Shown here piece by piece: positions 17,020-25,110 of a stretch of 64,000 nt of DNA. The stretch comes from Verrucomicrobiaceae bacterium (GTDB lineage Bacteria; Verrucomicrobiota; Verrucomicrobiia; Verrucomicrobiales; Verrucomicrobiaceae), in NCBI GenBank assembly GCA_016795465.1, contig JAEUHK010000028.1, positions 29,406-93,405 of the forward strand, written 5' to 3'. The notes beneath the pieces are model-generated. The model was not told the DNA's origin. It was given only the letters and a program-made list of their open reading frames with translations, and searched no databases. The position numbers and the translations under genes are program-made. Each line of letters opens with the position of its first letter. Position 1 is the stretch's first letter.

Positions 17020-20000
17020 ATGAGACTCCTGCTCACCTTTTCCATCCTTTCGCTGACCTTGCTGCAAGCCCAGCCCTTCGAACTGCGCCCGAACGACGTC
17101 ATCGCGCTCACCGGCGGCTCAAACATGGAACGCACACGGTTCAACGGCTACCTGCAAACCAGCCTCATCGCGTCCAAACCGGAGCTCAAGATCAAAGTGC
17201 GCAATTTCGGCTGGGAAGGCGACACCGTCTTCGAGCAATGGCGCGATGGCGGGAGCTACCAGAACCTCGATGAGAAACGCGCCGCCGCTGAGCGCCGCAT
17301 CAGCGCCGAAACCGGCACCGATAGCTGGCGTCAGCAGCGCGACTGGCGTCAGCAGCTCAAAGAAGCCGGCGGGACGGTGGTCATCGCGCAGTTTGGCCAG
17401 ATGGAGTCGCTGAATGGCGTGGAGAAGCTGCCGCAGTTCATCGAGGCGTATGAGAAGCTCATCGCGGAGTTTGCGGATGAGGGGCGGCGGGTGGTGCTGG
17501 TGGCTCCGGTGCCGTTTGAAGGATCGCTGGAGGCACAAAACGCAGCGATCCTCCAGTATTCACAGGCCGTCAAAGCGCTCGCGGATCGTCTTGGACATCC
17601 CTTCATCAATCTCTCGTCTTTGATGATGGCCACCACGCCTCGGCGAATGGACAACGGCTATCAGCTTAATGAGGCCGGGCACCACATGATTGCGAACATG
17701 ATCGCCGAAGGTCTCGGATTGAAGCCTGTGACGAACGAAGCCGTCCGCGCCCAAGTCCTCGAATTCGAGCGCCTGTGGTTCGACTACTGGCGCCCCATGA
17801 ACTGGTCGTTCCTGATGGGGGATCGCACGAACGTGCCGTATTCGCGGGACTGGAAGGACTCGACGAAGCGGCTTTTCCCGCAGGAGATGCAGGACTTCCT
17901 GCCGCTGTTGGATCAGGCCGAGAAAAACATCTGGGCGGCCATCGAGGGGAAGCCGGTGACGCCCATTGACGTGCGCTCGTCGATTCCCGTCGAGCCACCG
18001 ACGGCGAAGCCGCAATCGCCGGAGGAGGAACTGGCGTCGTTTCAGATCATGGACGGCTTTGCGGTGAATCTTTTTGCCAGCGAGGCCGACGGCATTGTGA
18101 AGCCGATCCAGATGCGCTGGGATGAACGCGGTCGTTTGTGGGTGGCCTGCGCGGTGAGTTATCCGCAGATCAAACCGGGCGAAAAAGCCAACGACTACGT
18201 GCTCGTGTGCGAAGACACGGACGGCGACGGCAAGGCGGACAAGTTTCACAAGTTCGTCGAGGGCCTCTTCATGCCCGCAGGCCTCGAACTCGGCGATGGC
18301 GGCCTCTATGTCGCTCAAGGCACCGAGTTGCTGCACTTCAAGGATACCGACGGCGACGACAAAGCGGACACGAAGCGCATCGTGCTCGGCGGCTTCGGCA
18401 CCGCGGACTCGCATCAGATGATCAACTGCATCAACTGGGGCTTCGGCGGCGAGCTGTGGTTCACGCAGGGGCATCACATCTACTCGCGGGTCGAGACGCC
18501 GTATGGCGTGGAGACGCTGAATCGCGCGGGCGTGTGGCGCTACCGGCCGCGCACCGGCCATCTCGATCCCTTTTTCCAATGGTCGAGCGCCGGAGCGAAC
18601 TGCTGGGGCGTCACCACCACCGAATATGGCCAGGCCTTTCACAAGAGCGGCGCGAACATCGGCAGTTGGTTCACCACGCCGGGCATGGTGCGCTCCGATC
18701 TCGCCGTGAATGCACAGGCACTGAATCTTTGCCTCGCGCCGATCAAGCAGGTCGGTCAGGAGTTCCTGCACAGCAGCATGTTCCCGAAGGAAATGCAGGG
18801 CCGCATCGTCATCGGCGGCTACTACGCGAACCTCCTCGAATGGCACGAGTTGAAGTTCGAGAACGGGATGTTCAGCACCACGCGACTGCCCAACATCATC
18901 GAGACCAAGAACAACGTCTTTCGCCCCGTCGAAGTGCGCATGGGTCCCGATGGCGGCATTTACGTCGCGGATTGGTATAACCCGATCATCGGTCACTATC
19001 AGGCCAGCTACCGCCACCCCGACCGCGACAAAGAACACGGTCGCATCTGGCGCGTCACTTGGAAAACCGGCAGCAAGGTCAAGCCGGTCAATCTCGTCAA
19101 ACAGAGCGCCGAGAAGCTTCTCGAACACCTCGACTCCAAAGAACGCTGGGCCTGGTATCAGGCCAAACGCCTGCTCATCGAGCACGACACCAAGGAAGTC
19201 ATTGAAGCATTGGATCGCTGGGTTGGAGTGAAGGCTTTAGCCGATTCGGATTCGCCTAAAGGCTCGACTCCAACGTCTGAATATCGACGCCTTCAGGCGC
19301 TTTCGCTTTATGAGGCGCATGAAACGCCGAGACCGGAGCTGTTGAATGCCTTGCTAAGGTCGCAAGACGCACGGGTCAGAGCTTACGCCACCCGCACTCT
19401 CTCCACTTGGGCACGCGATGGACGTCTGCCGGACGCTTTGACGCTGCTGGAGGCTCAAATCGCCGACGAGGATGCTTTGGTTCGCCTCGAAGCCATCGTC
19501 GCGGCGAGTTATGTGAATGATGCGAAAGCCGCCGTCATCGCCGCGCGAGCGCTCGACAAAGAATTCAACGGTTACCACCTCCACGCCCTCACGAAGACGC
19601 TGCATGTGCTGAATCCACTGTGGTCGGCCAAACCGGCCTTCGAGAAGGACGAGCACCTCATCTTTGCGCTGCAAAACGGCTGGGTGGAGAACAACCCGAA
19701 TGATTTGAAGAACCTCAGCGGTGCCGCCATCGTCTACGCGCCGAATTCGAATGCCAAAGCCGCCGCCATCATGCGCGAACAGATCGCGAAGCATGAGGGC
19801 GATCCCGAACGCCAGACGAAGTGGCTCAAGGCACTCGCGGGCACCGCGAGCGGCGATGATGTGGCCTTCATCTTCGAGCGCGCCGGTCAAAACGCCGCCG
19901 TGCTGGCCGCGCTGAAGGCCGCAAAGCCGGAAAATGCGGGAAAATTGCTCACGCCGCTGTTTGAAGCCCAAAACCCCGCGTTGCGTGCGCAAGGCATCCG

Positions 20001-20790
20001 ACTCGCCGGAGCTTGGCAAGTCGGAGCCTTCACCGAAAGCATCCGAAAGCTCGCTTTGGAGCAAAAAATGCCGCAGGCGCTCGATGCGCTCATCAGCCTG
20101 GAACCCGATGAAGTGGCCGCTTTGGCCCTCCAAGACACCGCGATGCTCGCCGCGCTCGTTTCACGCACCGAAGGCCATGCGGCGCTGATGCGTGCCTTGC
20201 AGAAGAAAGATGCGCTGGATGCCGCACAGGCCAAAAAGGTGCTGCAAACGCTCAACAACCTCGGCAAGAACGACGCGAAGCTCTCGCCGCTGCTCATGAA
20301 GCTCGCAGGCATCAATTCCGCGCTGCCGACTTACACGAAGGAATACATCGCCAACATCGTGAAAGGCGCGAACACCTTTGGAAACGCCGCCGAGGGCAAA
20401 AAGATCTACGAAGCCGCGGGCTGCATCGCCTGCCACACGCCCGGACCCGCGAACAGCAAGATCGGCCCCGATTTGAGCGCCATCGCTCGCGGCCTGCCCA
20501 TCGACATGATCGTCACCGAGGTCGTGTGGCCCGCGCTGAACGTGAAGGAGAACTTCGAGGCCGCCACCGTCACGCTCAAGGACGGCAGCGTCATCACCGG
20601 CTTCAAACAAACCGAAACCGCCGACGCCATCGGCATCCGCGACATGGCCGGCATCGTGAAATCCATCTCGAAAAGCGACACCGCCAAGATCCAGACCGGC
20701 GGCACGCTCATGCCCGACGGCCTGACGGCGACGCTGAACGAGCAGCAGCTCGCGCATTTGATCAAGTATCTGAGCGAGCTAGGAAAGTAG
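17020..20790 (+). CDS. SGNH hydrolase fused to PVC-type heme-binding CxxCH protein
   Basis: 1256 residues, signal peptide MRLLLTFSILSLTLLQAQ. Residues about 20-240 form an SGNH-like domain (NDVIALTGGSNMERTR, NLSSLMM, NEAGHHMIAN). Then comes a membrane-bound dehydrogenase/beta-propeller (FQIMDGFAVNLFASE, DTDGDGKADKFHKFVEGLFMP, GPDGGIYVADWYNPIIGH), a HEAT-like helical region, and a C-terminal cytochrome c segment with GCIACHTPGP ending HLIKYLSELGK. This assembly is characteristic of PVC bacteria and is predicted to be a periplasmic redox enzyme of unknown substrate. The SGNH block lacks a clear GDSL motif (reads GGSNM), so its hydrolase activity is uncertain. Confidence 0.82.
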   Translation: MRLLLTFSILSLTLLQAQPFELRPNDVIALTGGSNMERTRFNGYLQTSLIASKPELKIKVRNFGWEGDTVFEQWRDGGSYQNLDEKRAAAERRISAETGTDSWRQQRDWRQQLKEAGGTVVIAQFGQMESLNGVEKLPQFIEAYEKLIAEFADEGRRVVLVAPVPFEGSLEAQNAAILQYSQAVKALADRLGHPFINLSSLMMATTPRRMDNGYQLNEAGHHMIANMIAEGLGLKPVTNEAVRAQVLEFERLWFDYWRPMNWSFLMGDRTNVPYSRDWKDSTKRLFPQEMQDFLPLLDQAEKNIWAAIEGKPVTPIDVRSSIPVEPPTAKPQSPEEELASFQIMDGFAVNLFASEADGIVKPIQMRWDERGRLWVACAVSYPQIKPGEKANDYVLVCEDTDGDGKADKFHKFVEGLFMPAGLELGDGGLYVAQGTELLHFKDTDGDDKADTKRIVLGGFGTADSHQMINCINWGFGGELWFTQGHHIYSRVETPYGVETLNRAGVWRYRPRTGHLDPFFQWSSAGANCWGVTTTEYGQAFHKSGANIGSWFTTPGMVRSDLAVNAQALNLCLAPIKQVGQEFLHSSMFPKEMQGRIVIGGYYANLLEWHELKFENGMFSTTRLPNIIETKNNVFRPVEVRMGPDGGIYVADWYNPIIGHYQASYRHPDRDKEHGRIWRVTWKTGSKVKPVNLVKQSAEKLLEHLDSKERWAWYQAKRLLIEHDTKEVIEALDRWVGVKALADSDSPKGSTPTSEYRRLQALSLYEAHETPRPELLNALLRSQDARVRAYATRTLSTWARDGRLPDALTLLEAQIADEDALVRLEAIVAASYVNDAKAAVIAARALDKEFNGYHLHALTKTLHVLNPLWSAKPAFEKDEHLIFALQNGWVENNPNDLKNLSGAAIVYAPNSNAKAAAIMREQIAKHEGDPERQTKWLKALAGTASGDDVAFIFERAGQNAAVLAALKAAKPENAGKLLTPLFEAQNPALRAQGIRLAGAWQVGAFTESIRKLALEQKMPQALDALISLEPDEVAALALQDTAMLAALVSRTEGHAALMRALQKKDALDAAQAKKVLQTLNNLGKNDAKLSPLLMKLAGINSALPTYTKEYIANIVKGANTFGNAAEGKKIYEAAGCIACHTPGPANSKIGPDLSAIARGLPIDMIVTEVVWPALNVKENFEAATVTLKDGSVITGFKQTETADAIGIRDMAGIVKSISKSDTAKIQTGGTLMPDGLTATLNEQQLAHLIKYLSELGK

Positions 20791-20891
20791 GGTTGTTGCT
20801 GTGCAACAGCGCCGCCTTGTTCCGCAGGAACAAGGCAACTTTGAAATAGCTTTTGACGCGTCGGGCTTTTCCTTGTCATTGCCGTCGGCAC

Positions 20892-21137
20892 ATGATCCCC
20901 ATCCAGCTCGGCTCCTTGATCTTCCTTTTCGTGGCTTTTGGCATCACGGTGGTGTGCTTGCTGTGGTTCTGGACCTACATCCGGGAGCGGCGGCGGGAGA
21001 CGCATCGCCGCCGGGTGGCGGTGCAGTGCCGGATGTGCTCGGCGGCCTATCAGCGGGACCCGAAGGACAAGCAATCGGTGACGATTTGCCCGGTCTGCCA
21101 GACGCCGAATGAGCGCCAGAGGCTGCGGCCGATTTGA
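20892..21137 (+). CDS. Small membrane protein with zinc-ribbon-like CxxC pairs
   Basis: 81 residues from ATG at 20892. One N-terminal membrane helix (LIFLFVAFGITVVCLLWFW), a basic stretch RERRRETHRRR that should stay in the cytoplasm, then VQCRMCSAAY and VTICPVCQTP, two CxxC pairs about 20 residues apart that could bind zinc. No named family is recognised. It stands alone between the SGNH-PVC gene and the HNH gene. Confidence 0.6.
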   Translation: MIPIQLGSLIFLFVAFGITVVCLLWFWTYIRERRRETHRRRVAVQCRMCSAAYQRDPKDKQSVTICPVCQTPNERQRLRPI

Positions 21138-21267
21138 GATGAGGCATCAGTGATCATTTTGCCACTTGGCAAATCGCAAAGACTCGCCAGCATGGCCGTC
21201 CAACGCTGAGAAACGCATGCCGATGCCTGTGTTTCCCGCGCCGAAATTCCACCCTGGAGCAAAGCGC

Positions 21268-21870
21268 ATGAACGAAGTGTTGACGAAAACCAACGTGTTG
21301 GTCCTGAACCGGCATTGGCAAGCCATCGACGTGAAGACCCCTCTGGAATCCTTTGGCATGATCGCCGCAGGAAATGCCACCGCCCTCGACATCCAGCCTG
21401 GAGGCGACATGCGGCCTGTGACGTGGGAGGAGTGGCTGAAGCTGCCCGTCAGGGAAGGGGACTCCGCCATCGGCACGGTGAGCGGACCGGTGCGCGTGCC
21501 CTCGGTGCTGGTGCTGGCTCGTTATGACAAGGTGCCGAAGCGTCGGCCGAAGTTCTGCGCGAAGGCCATCTGGGAGCGCGATGGCGGTGTGTGCCAGTAC
21601 ACCGGGCGGAAGCTGCGGCCGCACGAGGGGAACATCGACCATGTGGTGCCGCTTTCCCGCGGTGGCGGCACGAACTGGGAGAATTGCGTGCTGGCGGACC
21701 GGCGCGTGAACAGTCGGAAGGGCAACAAGCTGCCCGAGGAGGCCGGATTGAAGCTGCTGCGGCGTCCTTCGGTGCCGCCGGAGCTGCCGGTGACGCACCT
21801 GATCCGCAACACGCACAAGGTGCGTGATTGGGAGCCCTTCCTCTCGCATGTGAACGCGGCGGCGTCGTGA
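21268..21870 (+). CDS. HNH endonuclease family protein
   Basis: 200 residues from ATG at 21268 (MNEVLTKTNVLVLN), with GGAG 8 nt upstream. LVLNRHWQAIDVKTPLESFGMI is the N-terminal region typical of the chromosomally encoded HNH proteins of cyanobacteria and PVC bacteria. The nuclease core reads KAIWERDGGVCQYTGRKL then NIDHVVPLSRGGGTNWENCVLADRRVNSRKGNK. It is not next to phage or restriction genes, and the cellular role of this widespread family is unknown. Confidence 0.82.
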   Translation: MNEVLTKTNVLVLNRHWQAIDVKTPLESFGMIAAGNATALDIQPGGDMRPVTWEEWLKLPVREGDSAIGTVSGPVRVPSVLVLARYDKVPKRRPKFCAKAIWERDGGVCQYTGRKLRPHEGNIDHVVPLSRGGGTNWENCVLADRRVNSRKGNKLPEEAGLKLLRRPSVPPELPVTHLIRNTHKVRDWEPFLSHVNAAAS

Positions 21871-21970
21871 GGTCTGCGGCCTTCGTTCACGACTTTCAAA
21901 AGGTGTGAAAGAGCAAAAAGCTCGCCACGCTTGCGTCAGCGTCCCGTCTTGCCACGATGAGCGCAGACAC

Positions 21971-22996
21971 ATGACCGACTTTGCATTGATCCGGCTGCCA
22001 GATGGCCGCGCATGGCTCGGAGAGGGGCCCTTCACGCCTCTCTCCGCCGCTCCTGCCGCGGGCGGTGCCTTTTACATCAACGACTTTGACCTTGCCGACC
22101 CGCAGCCGTGGAAGCAGCCCGCCCGGCTGCATGCCCTCACGCTCGAAAATCATGCCGCGCTGCTGCATGTGAACGGGGCGCAGCCTCCGGTGATCAACTG
22201 GGCCAAACCGGCCACGGAGTGGTTCAAGATGGCCTTCCGCCGCATCCGCCGCGAGGTGCTCTCCCGCCGCATCGAGAAGATGGTGCCGGTGCTCACTGAA
22301 GTGGGCTCGCTGGCCTCAGGCAGCCCGATGAAGCTCATCGAGCGCATCTTGGCCGCGCCTTCAAACACCTGGGCTTATGCGCATCTGCGTGACGGGGCCG
22401 GTTTCCTCGGCGCGACGCCCGAGCTGCTCTTCCGCGTGCGTGGCGATGAACTCGAAACGATGGCGCTGGCCGGCACGGCGAAGCCCGGCAGCAGCGTGGA
22501 GAGCTTTCAAAACGATGTGAAGGAGATCGACGAGCACGAGATCGTCGTGCGCTACCTCACGGAAAGGCTCTCGCAGCTCGGCGCGGTCACGCGTGAGGCT
22601 CGCGAGCTTTGCCAGACCTCCGGCCTCACGCATTTCCAGAGCCGCATCACCGTGAAGCTCGGCCAGAAGGCCGACGCGGCATCGCTCGTGCCGTTTTTGC
22701 ATCCCACGCCCGCGGTGGGTTGCCTGCCGCGGGATGAATCGACGCTCGACCGGCTGCGTGATTACCGCCGTCAGTTGAAGGTGCCCTCTTTCTTCGGTGC
22801 GCCGTATGGCTTCATCGAGCCAGGCGGAGAAACGACGCATCTTGTGGTGGCCATTCGTGGCATGGCCTTCGATGGCAATCAGGTGCGGCTGCCCTCCGGC
22901 TGCGGCATCGTAGGCGGCAGCGCCTTTGATCATGAATGGCGTGAGCTCCGCCTGAAGCGCGAGTCGGTGCTGCGTCTCCTCGGATTGCAATCATGA
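21971..22996 (+). CDS. menF: Isochorismate synthase (chorismate-binding enzyme)
   Basis: 341 residues from ATG at 21971 (MTDFALIRLPDGRAW). The chorismate-binding core is seen in GFLGATPELLFRVRGDELETMALAGTA, DVKEIDEHEIVVRYLTERL, PTPAVGCLPRDE, FFGAPYGFIEPGG and the final RLPSGCGIVGGS. It converts chorismate to isochorismate, the first step to menaquinone. The protein is somewhat shorter than the usual 400-450 residues, with the loss at the N-terminus. Its TGA overlaps the ATG of the next gene (ATGA at 22993-22996), so the two are translationally coupled. Confidence 0.82.
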   Translation: MTDFALIRLPDGRAWLGEGPFTPLSAAPAAGGAFYINDFDLADPQPWKQPARLHALTLENHAALLHVNGAQPPVINWAKPATEWFKMAFRRIRREVLSRRIEKMVPVLTEVGSLASGSPMKLIERILAAPSNTWAYAHLRDGAGFLGATPELLFRVRGDELETMALAGTAKPGSSVESFQNDVKEIDEHEIVVRYLTERLSQLGAVTREARELCQTSGLTHFQSRITVKLGQKADAASLVPFLHPTPAVGCLPRDESTLDRLRDYRRQLKVPSFFGAPYGFIEPGGETTHLVVAIRGMAFDGNQVRLPSGCGIVGGSAFDHEWRELRLKRESVLRLLGLQS

Positions 22997-23481
22997 CGCA
23001 GCAGGAGGTCATCACCCGCCTGCTGCAGCGCCTGGACCGACTGGGCGTGCGTGAGGTGTGTGTGGCCGCCGGTGCCCGCAATGCACCGCTCGTCGCCGCT
23101 CTCACGGACAGCACGGGCATCCGCTTGTGGCACTTTTTTGAGGAGCGATGCGCGGGTTTCTTCGCGCTGGGGCGCACGATGGTGGATCAGCGGCCGGTGG
23201 CTGTGGTCACCACCAGTGGCACGGCGGCGGCCGAGCTGCTGCCATCGGTCATTGAGGCCTATTATCAGGCTCAGCCGCTCATCGTCGTGACAGCAGATCG
23301 ACCCGCGAGATACCGCGGCAGCGGCGCACCGCAGGCCATCGAGCAAGAAGGGCTCTTCGGCGTGTATGCCGAGGTTTTGGGCGAGGAGGTCCAATGGGCT
23401 GCCCGCATGCCTTTGCATATCAATCTGCCGCTTGATGAGCCGCTCACGCCGGTGCCCGGCATCGCGTTTAGCGTTTCATGA
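22993..23481 (+). CDS. MenD N-terminal domain, stand-alone or truncated
   Basis: 162 residues. TQQEVITRLLQRLDRLGVREVCVAAGARNAPLVAAL and VVTTSGTAAAELLPSVIEAYYQAQPLIVVTADRP match the N-terminal Pyr-like domain of SEPHCHC synthase (MenD), including the Glu-rich EERCAGFFALG block. Normal MenD is about 550 residues; the middle and C-terminal TPP-diphosphate-binding domain (with its GDG motif) is missing, and no other frame downstream continues it before the DUF1501 gene. It may be a remnant, one half of a split enzyme, or a regulatory subunit. Coupling to menF by ATGA argues that it is still translated. Confidence 0.7.
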   Translation: MTQQEVITRLLQRLDRLGVREVCVAAGARNAPLVAALTDSTGIRLWHFFEERCAGFFALGRTMVDQRPVAVVTTSGTAAAELLPSVIEAYYQAQPLIVVTADRPARYRGSGAPQAIEQEGLFGVYAEVLGEEVQWAARMPLHINLPLDEPLTPVPGIAFSVS

Positions 23482-23526
23482 TCGTGGCAAGAGGCCGGCG
23501 GCATGGGGCGTAGGTTTGGCACCCTC

Positions 23527-24951
23527 ATGTCCTCCATCATCCAGCCTCCTTCTCTCGTGCGTTGCGCCGGTCCGGTCTCGCGTCGTGGCTTCATGCAATT
23601 CGGCCTGGCCGGGATGGCGACGATGAGCTGGCCTTCACTGCTCAAACTGCGTGCTGAAAACGCCGCGAAGCCGAAGTCGGAGCGTAAATCGATCATCATG
23701 GTGTGGCTGCCCGGCGGGCAATCGCACATCGACACCTACGATCCAAAGCCGGATGCGAGCAGCGAGTATCGCGGGCCTTTCAAAACCATCTCGACCAAGG
23801 TGCCGGGGACGCATTTCACCGAGCTGCTGCCGATGAATGCGAAGATCGCGGACAAGTTCACGATTGTGCGCTCGATGAACCAGACGGCGGGCGGGCATCC
23901 GGCGGGGACCATGCAGATGTTTTCCGGTGACAAGGATACGCGTGACAAGCCGAAGCCGCGGCTGCCGGACTGGATGTCCGTGGCGCACTACCTGCGTGCG
24001 AAGGAAGGCGGGCGCTCCAATCCGCTGCCAAACTACATCGGCGTGCCGGCCGCCTCGCCGGAGTATTCGAGTCCCGCCTACCTCGGTGATGCCTACGCGC
24101 CCTTTGCCGTCAGCGATGATCCGAATCGCCCCACCTTCCAAGTGCCCAACATCGGTCTCGATGATGATGCCGAGACACGCCGCCTGAGCGAACGTGTCGC
24201 GCTGCGCCGCAGTTTGGACAAAATGGAGCGTGCGTTTGATCGCGAAGGCGAGCTTGGTGCTCTGGACGAGTTTGAAGCCCAGGCAGCGACGCTGCTCACG
24301 AACCCGCAGGCGCGTGATGCCTTCGATTTGAACAAGGAAGATGCCGCCACGCGGGATCGCTACGGTCGCAATCGCTGGGGTCAGCAGCTTTTGCTCGCCC
24401 GCCGCCTCGTCGAGGCCGGTGTCGAGATCATCACCAGCAGCCTCAGCGGGCCGCTGTGCGGTCGCGTGAACAACTGGGACGACCACGCGGTGAACCAGCA
24501 TCAGTTTGAGGCGCTGCGCTTCCGCATGCCGACCTACGACAGCGCCGTCTCCGCCCTCATCGAGGACATTTACGCTCGTGGTCTCGATAAACGCGTGCTG
24601 GTGGTCGTCACCGGCGAGTTTGGCCGCACGCCGAAGATCAGCTTTGACCGCAGCACGGGTGCTGGCGATGCCAGCGCTCCCGCCGGAACCCTGCAACCCG
24701 GCCGCGACCACTGGCCACGTGCCTTCACCAATGTCTGGGCCGGTGGCGGCATCCAGACCGGTGGCGTCATCGGTGCCTCCGACAAGCGCGGTGAAGACGT
24801 CGTCGAACGCCCCTGCAATGCGAGCGACTTCCTCGCGACCATTTACCACCACCTCGGCATCGACTACACCAAGGTCACCATCAACGACCTCAACGGCCGC
24901 CCGGTGCATATCGTGGAAAATGGCCGTGCGATCCCTGAGCTGATCTCGTGA
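23527..24951 (+). CDS. DUF1501 domain protein
   Basis: 474 residues from ATG at 23527 (MSSIIQPPSLVRC). VSRRGFMQFGLAGMATMSWP is a twin-arginine signal. SIIMVWLPGGQSHIDTYDPKP, AGGHPAGTMQMFSGDK and VVTGEFGRTPKIS are the DUF1501 signatures; the fold is alkaline-phosphatase-like. In PVC genomes it usually follows a DUF1549/DUF1553 gene, but none is adjacent here. It is predicted to be periplasmic, with unknown reaction. Confidence 0.85.
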   Translation: MSSIIQPPSLVRCAGPVSRRGFMQFGLAGMATMSWPSLLKLRAENAAKPKSERKSIIMVWLPGGQSHIDTYDPKPDASSEYRGPFKTISTKVPGTHFTELLPMNAKIADKFTIVRSMNQTAGGHPAGTMQMFSGDKDTRDKPKPRLPDWMSVAHYLRAKEGGRSNPLPNYIGVPAASPEYSSPAYLGDAYAPFAVSDDPNRPTFQVPNIGLDDDAETRRLSERVALRRSLDKMERAFDREGELGALDEFEAQAATLLTNPQARDAFDLNKEDAATRDRYGRNRWGQQLLLARRLVEAGVEIITSSLSGPLCGRVNNWDDHAVNQHQFEALRFRMPTYDSAVSALIEDIYARGLDKRVLVVVTGEFGRTPKISFDRSTGAGDASAPAGTLQPGRDHWPRAFTNVWAGGGIQTGGVIGASDKRGEDVVERPCNASDFLATIYHHLGIDYTKVTINDLNGRPVHIVENGRAIPELIS

Positions 24952-25110
24952 GGTTTGCTCGGTCACTGCGGCAAGGTGCCGGGATGGGCGGATTGGGGAC
25001 TTGCCTTGACGTCACCCGCTGGATTCCCTACAAACTGGCGCAAAATATGCCGTAACTGGAATGGTTGGATTAGCTAACCACCTGCTATTGCACATTCCCC
25101 GTTTGCCTCC

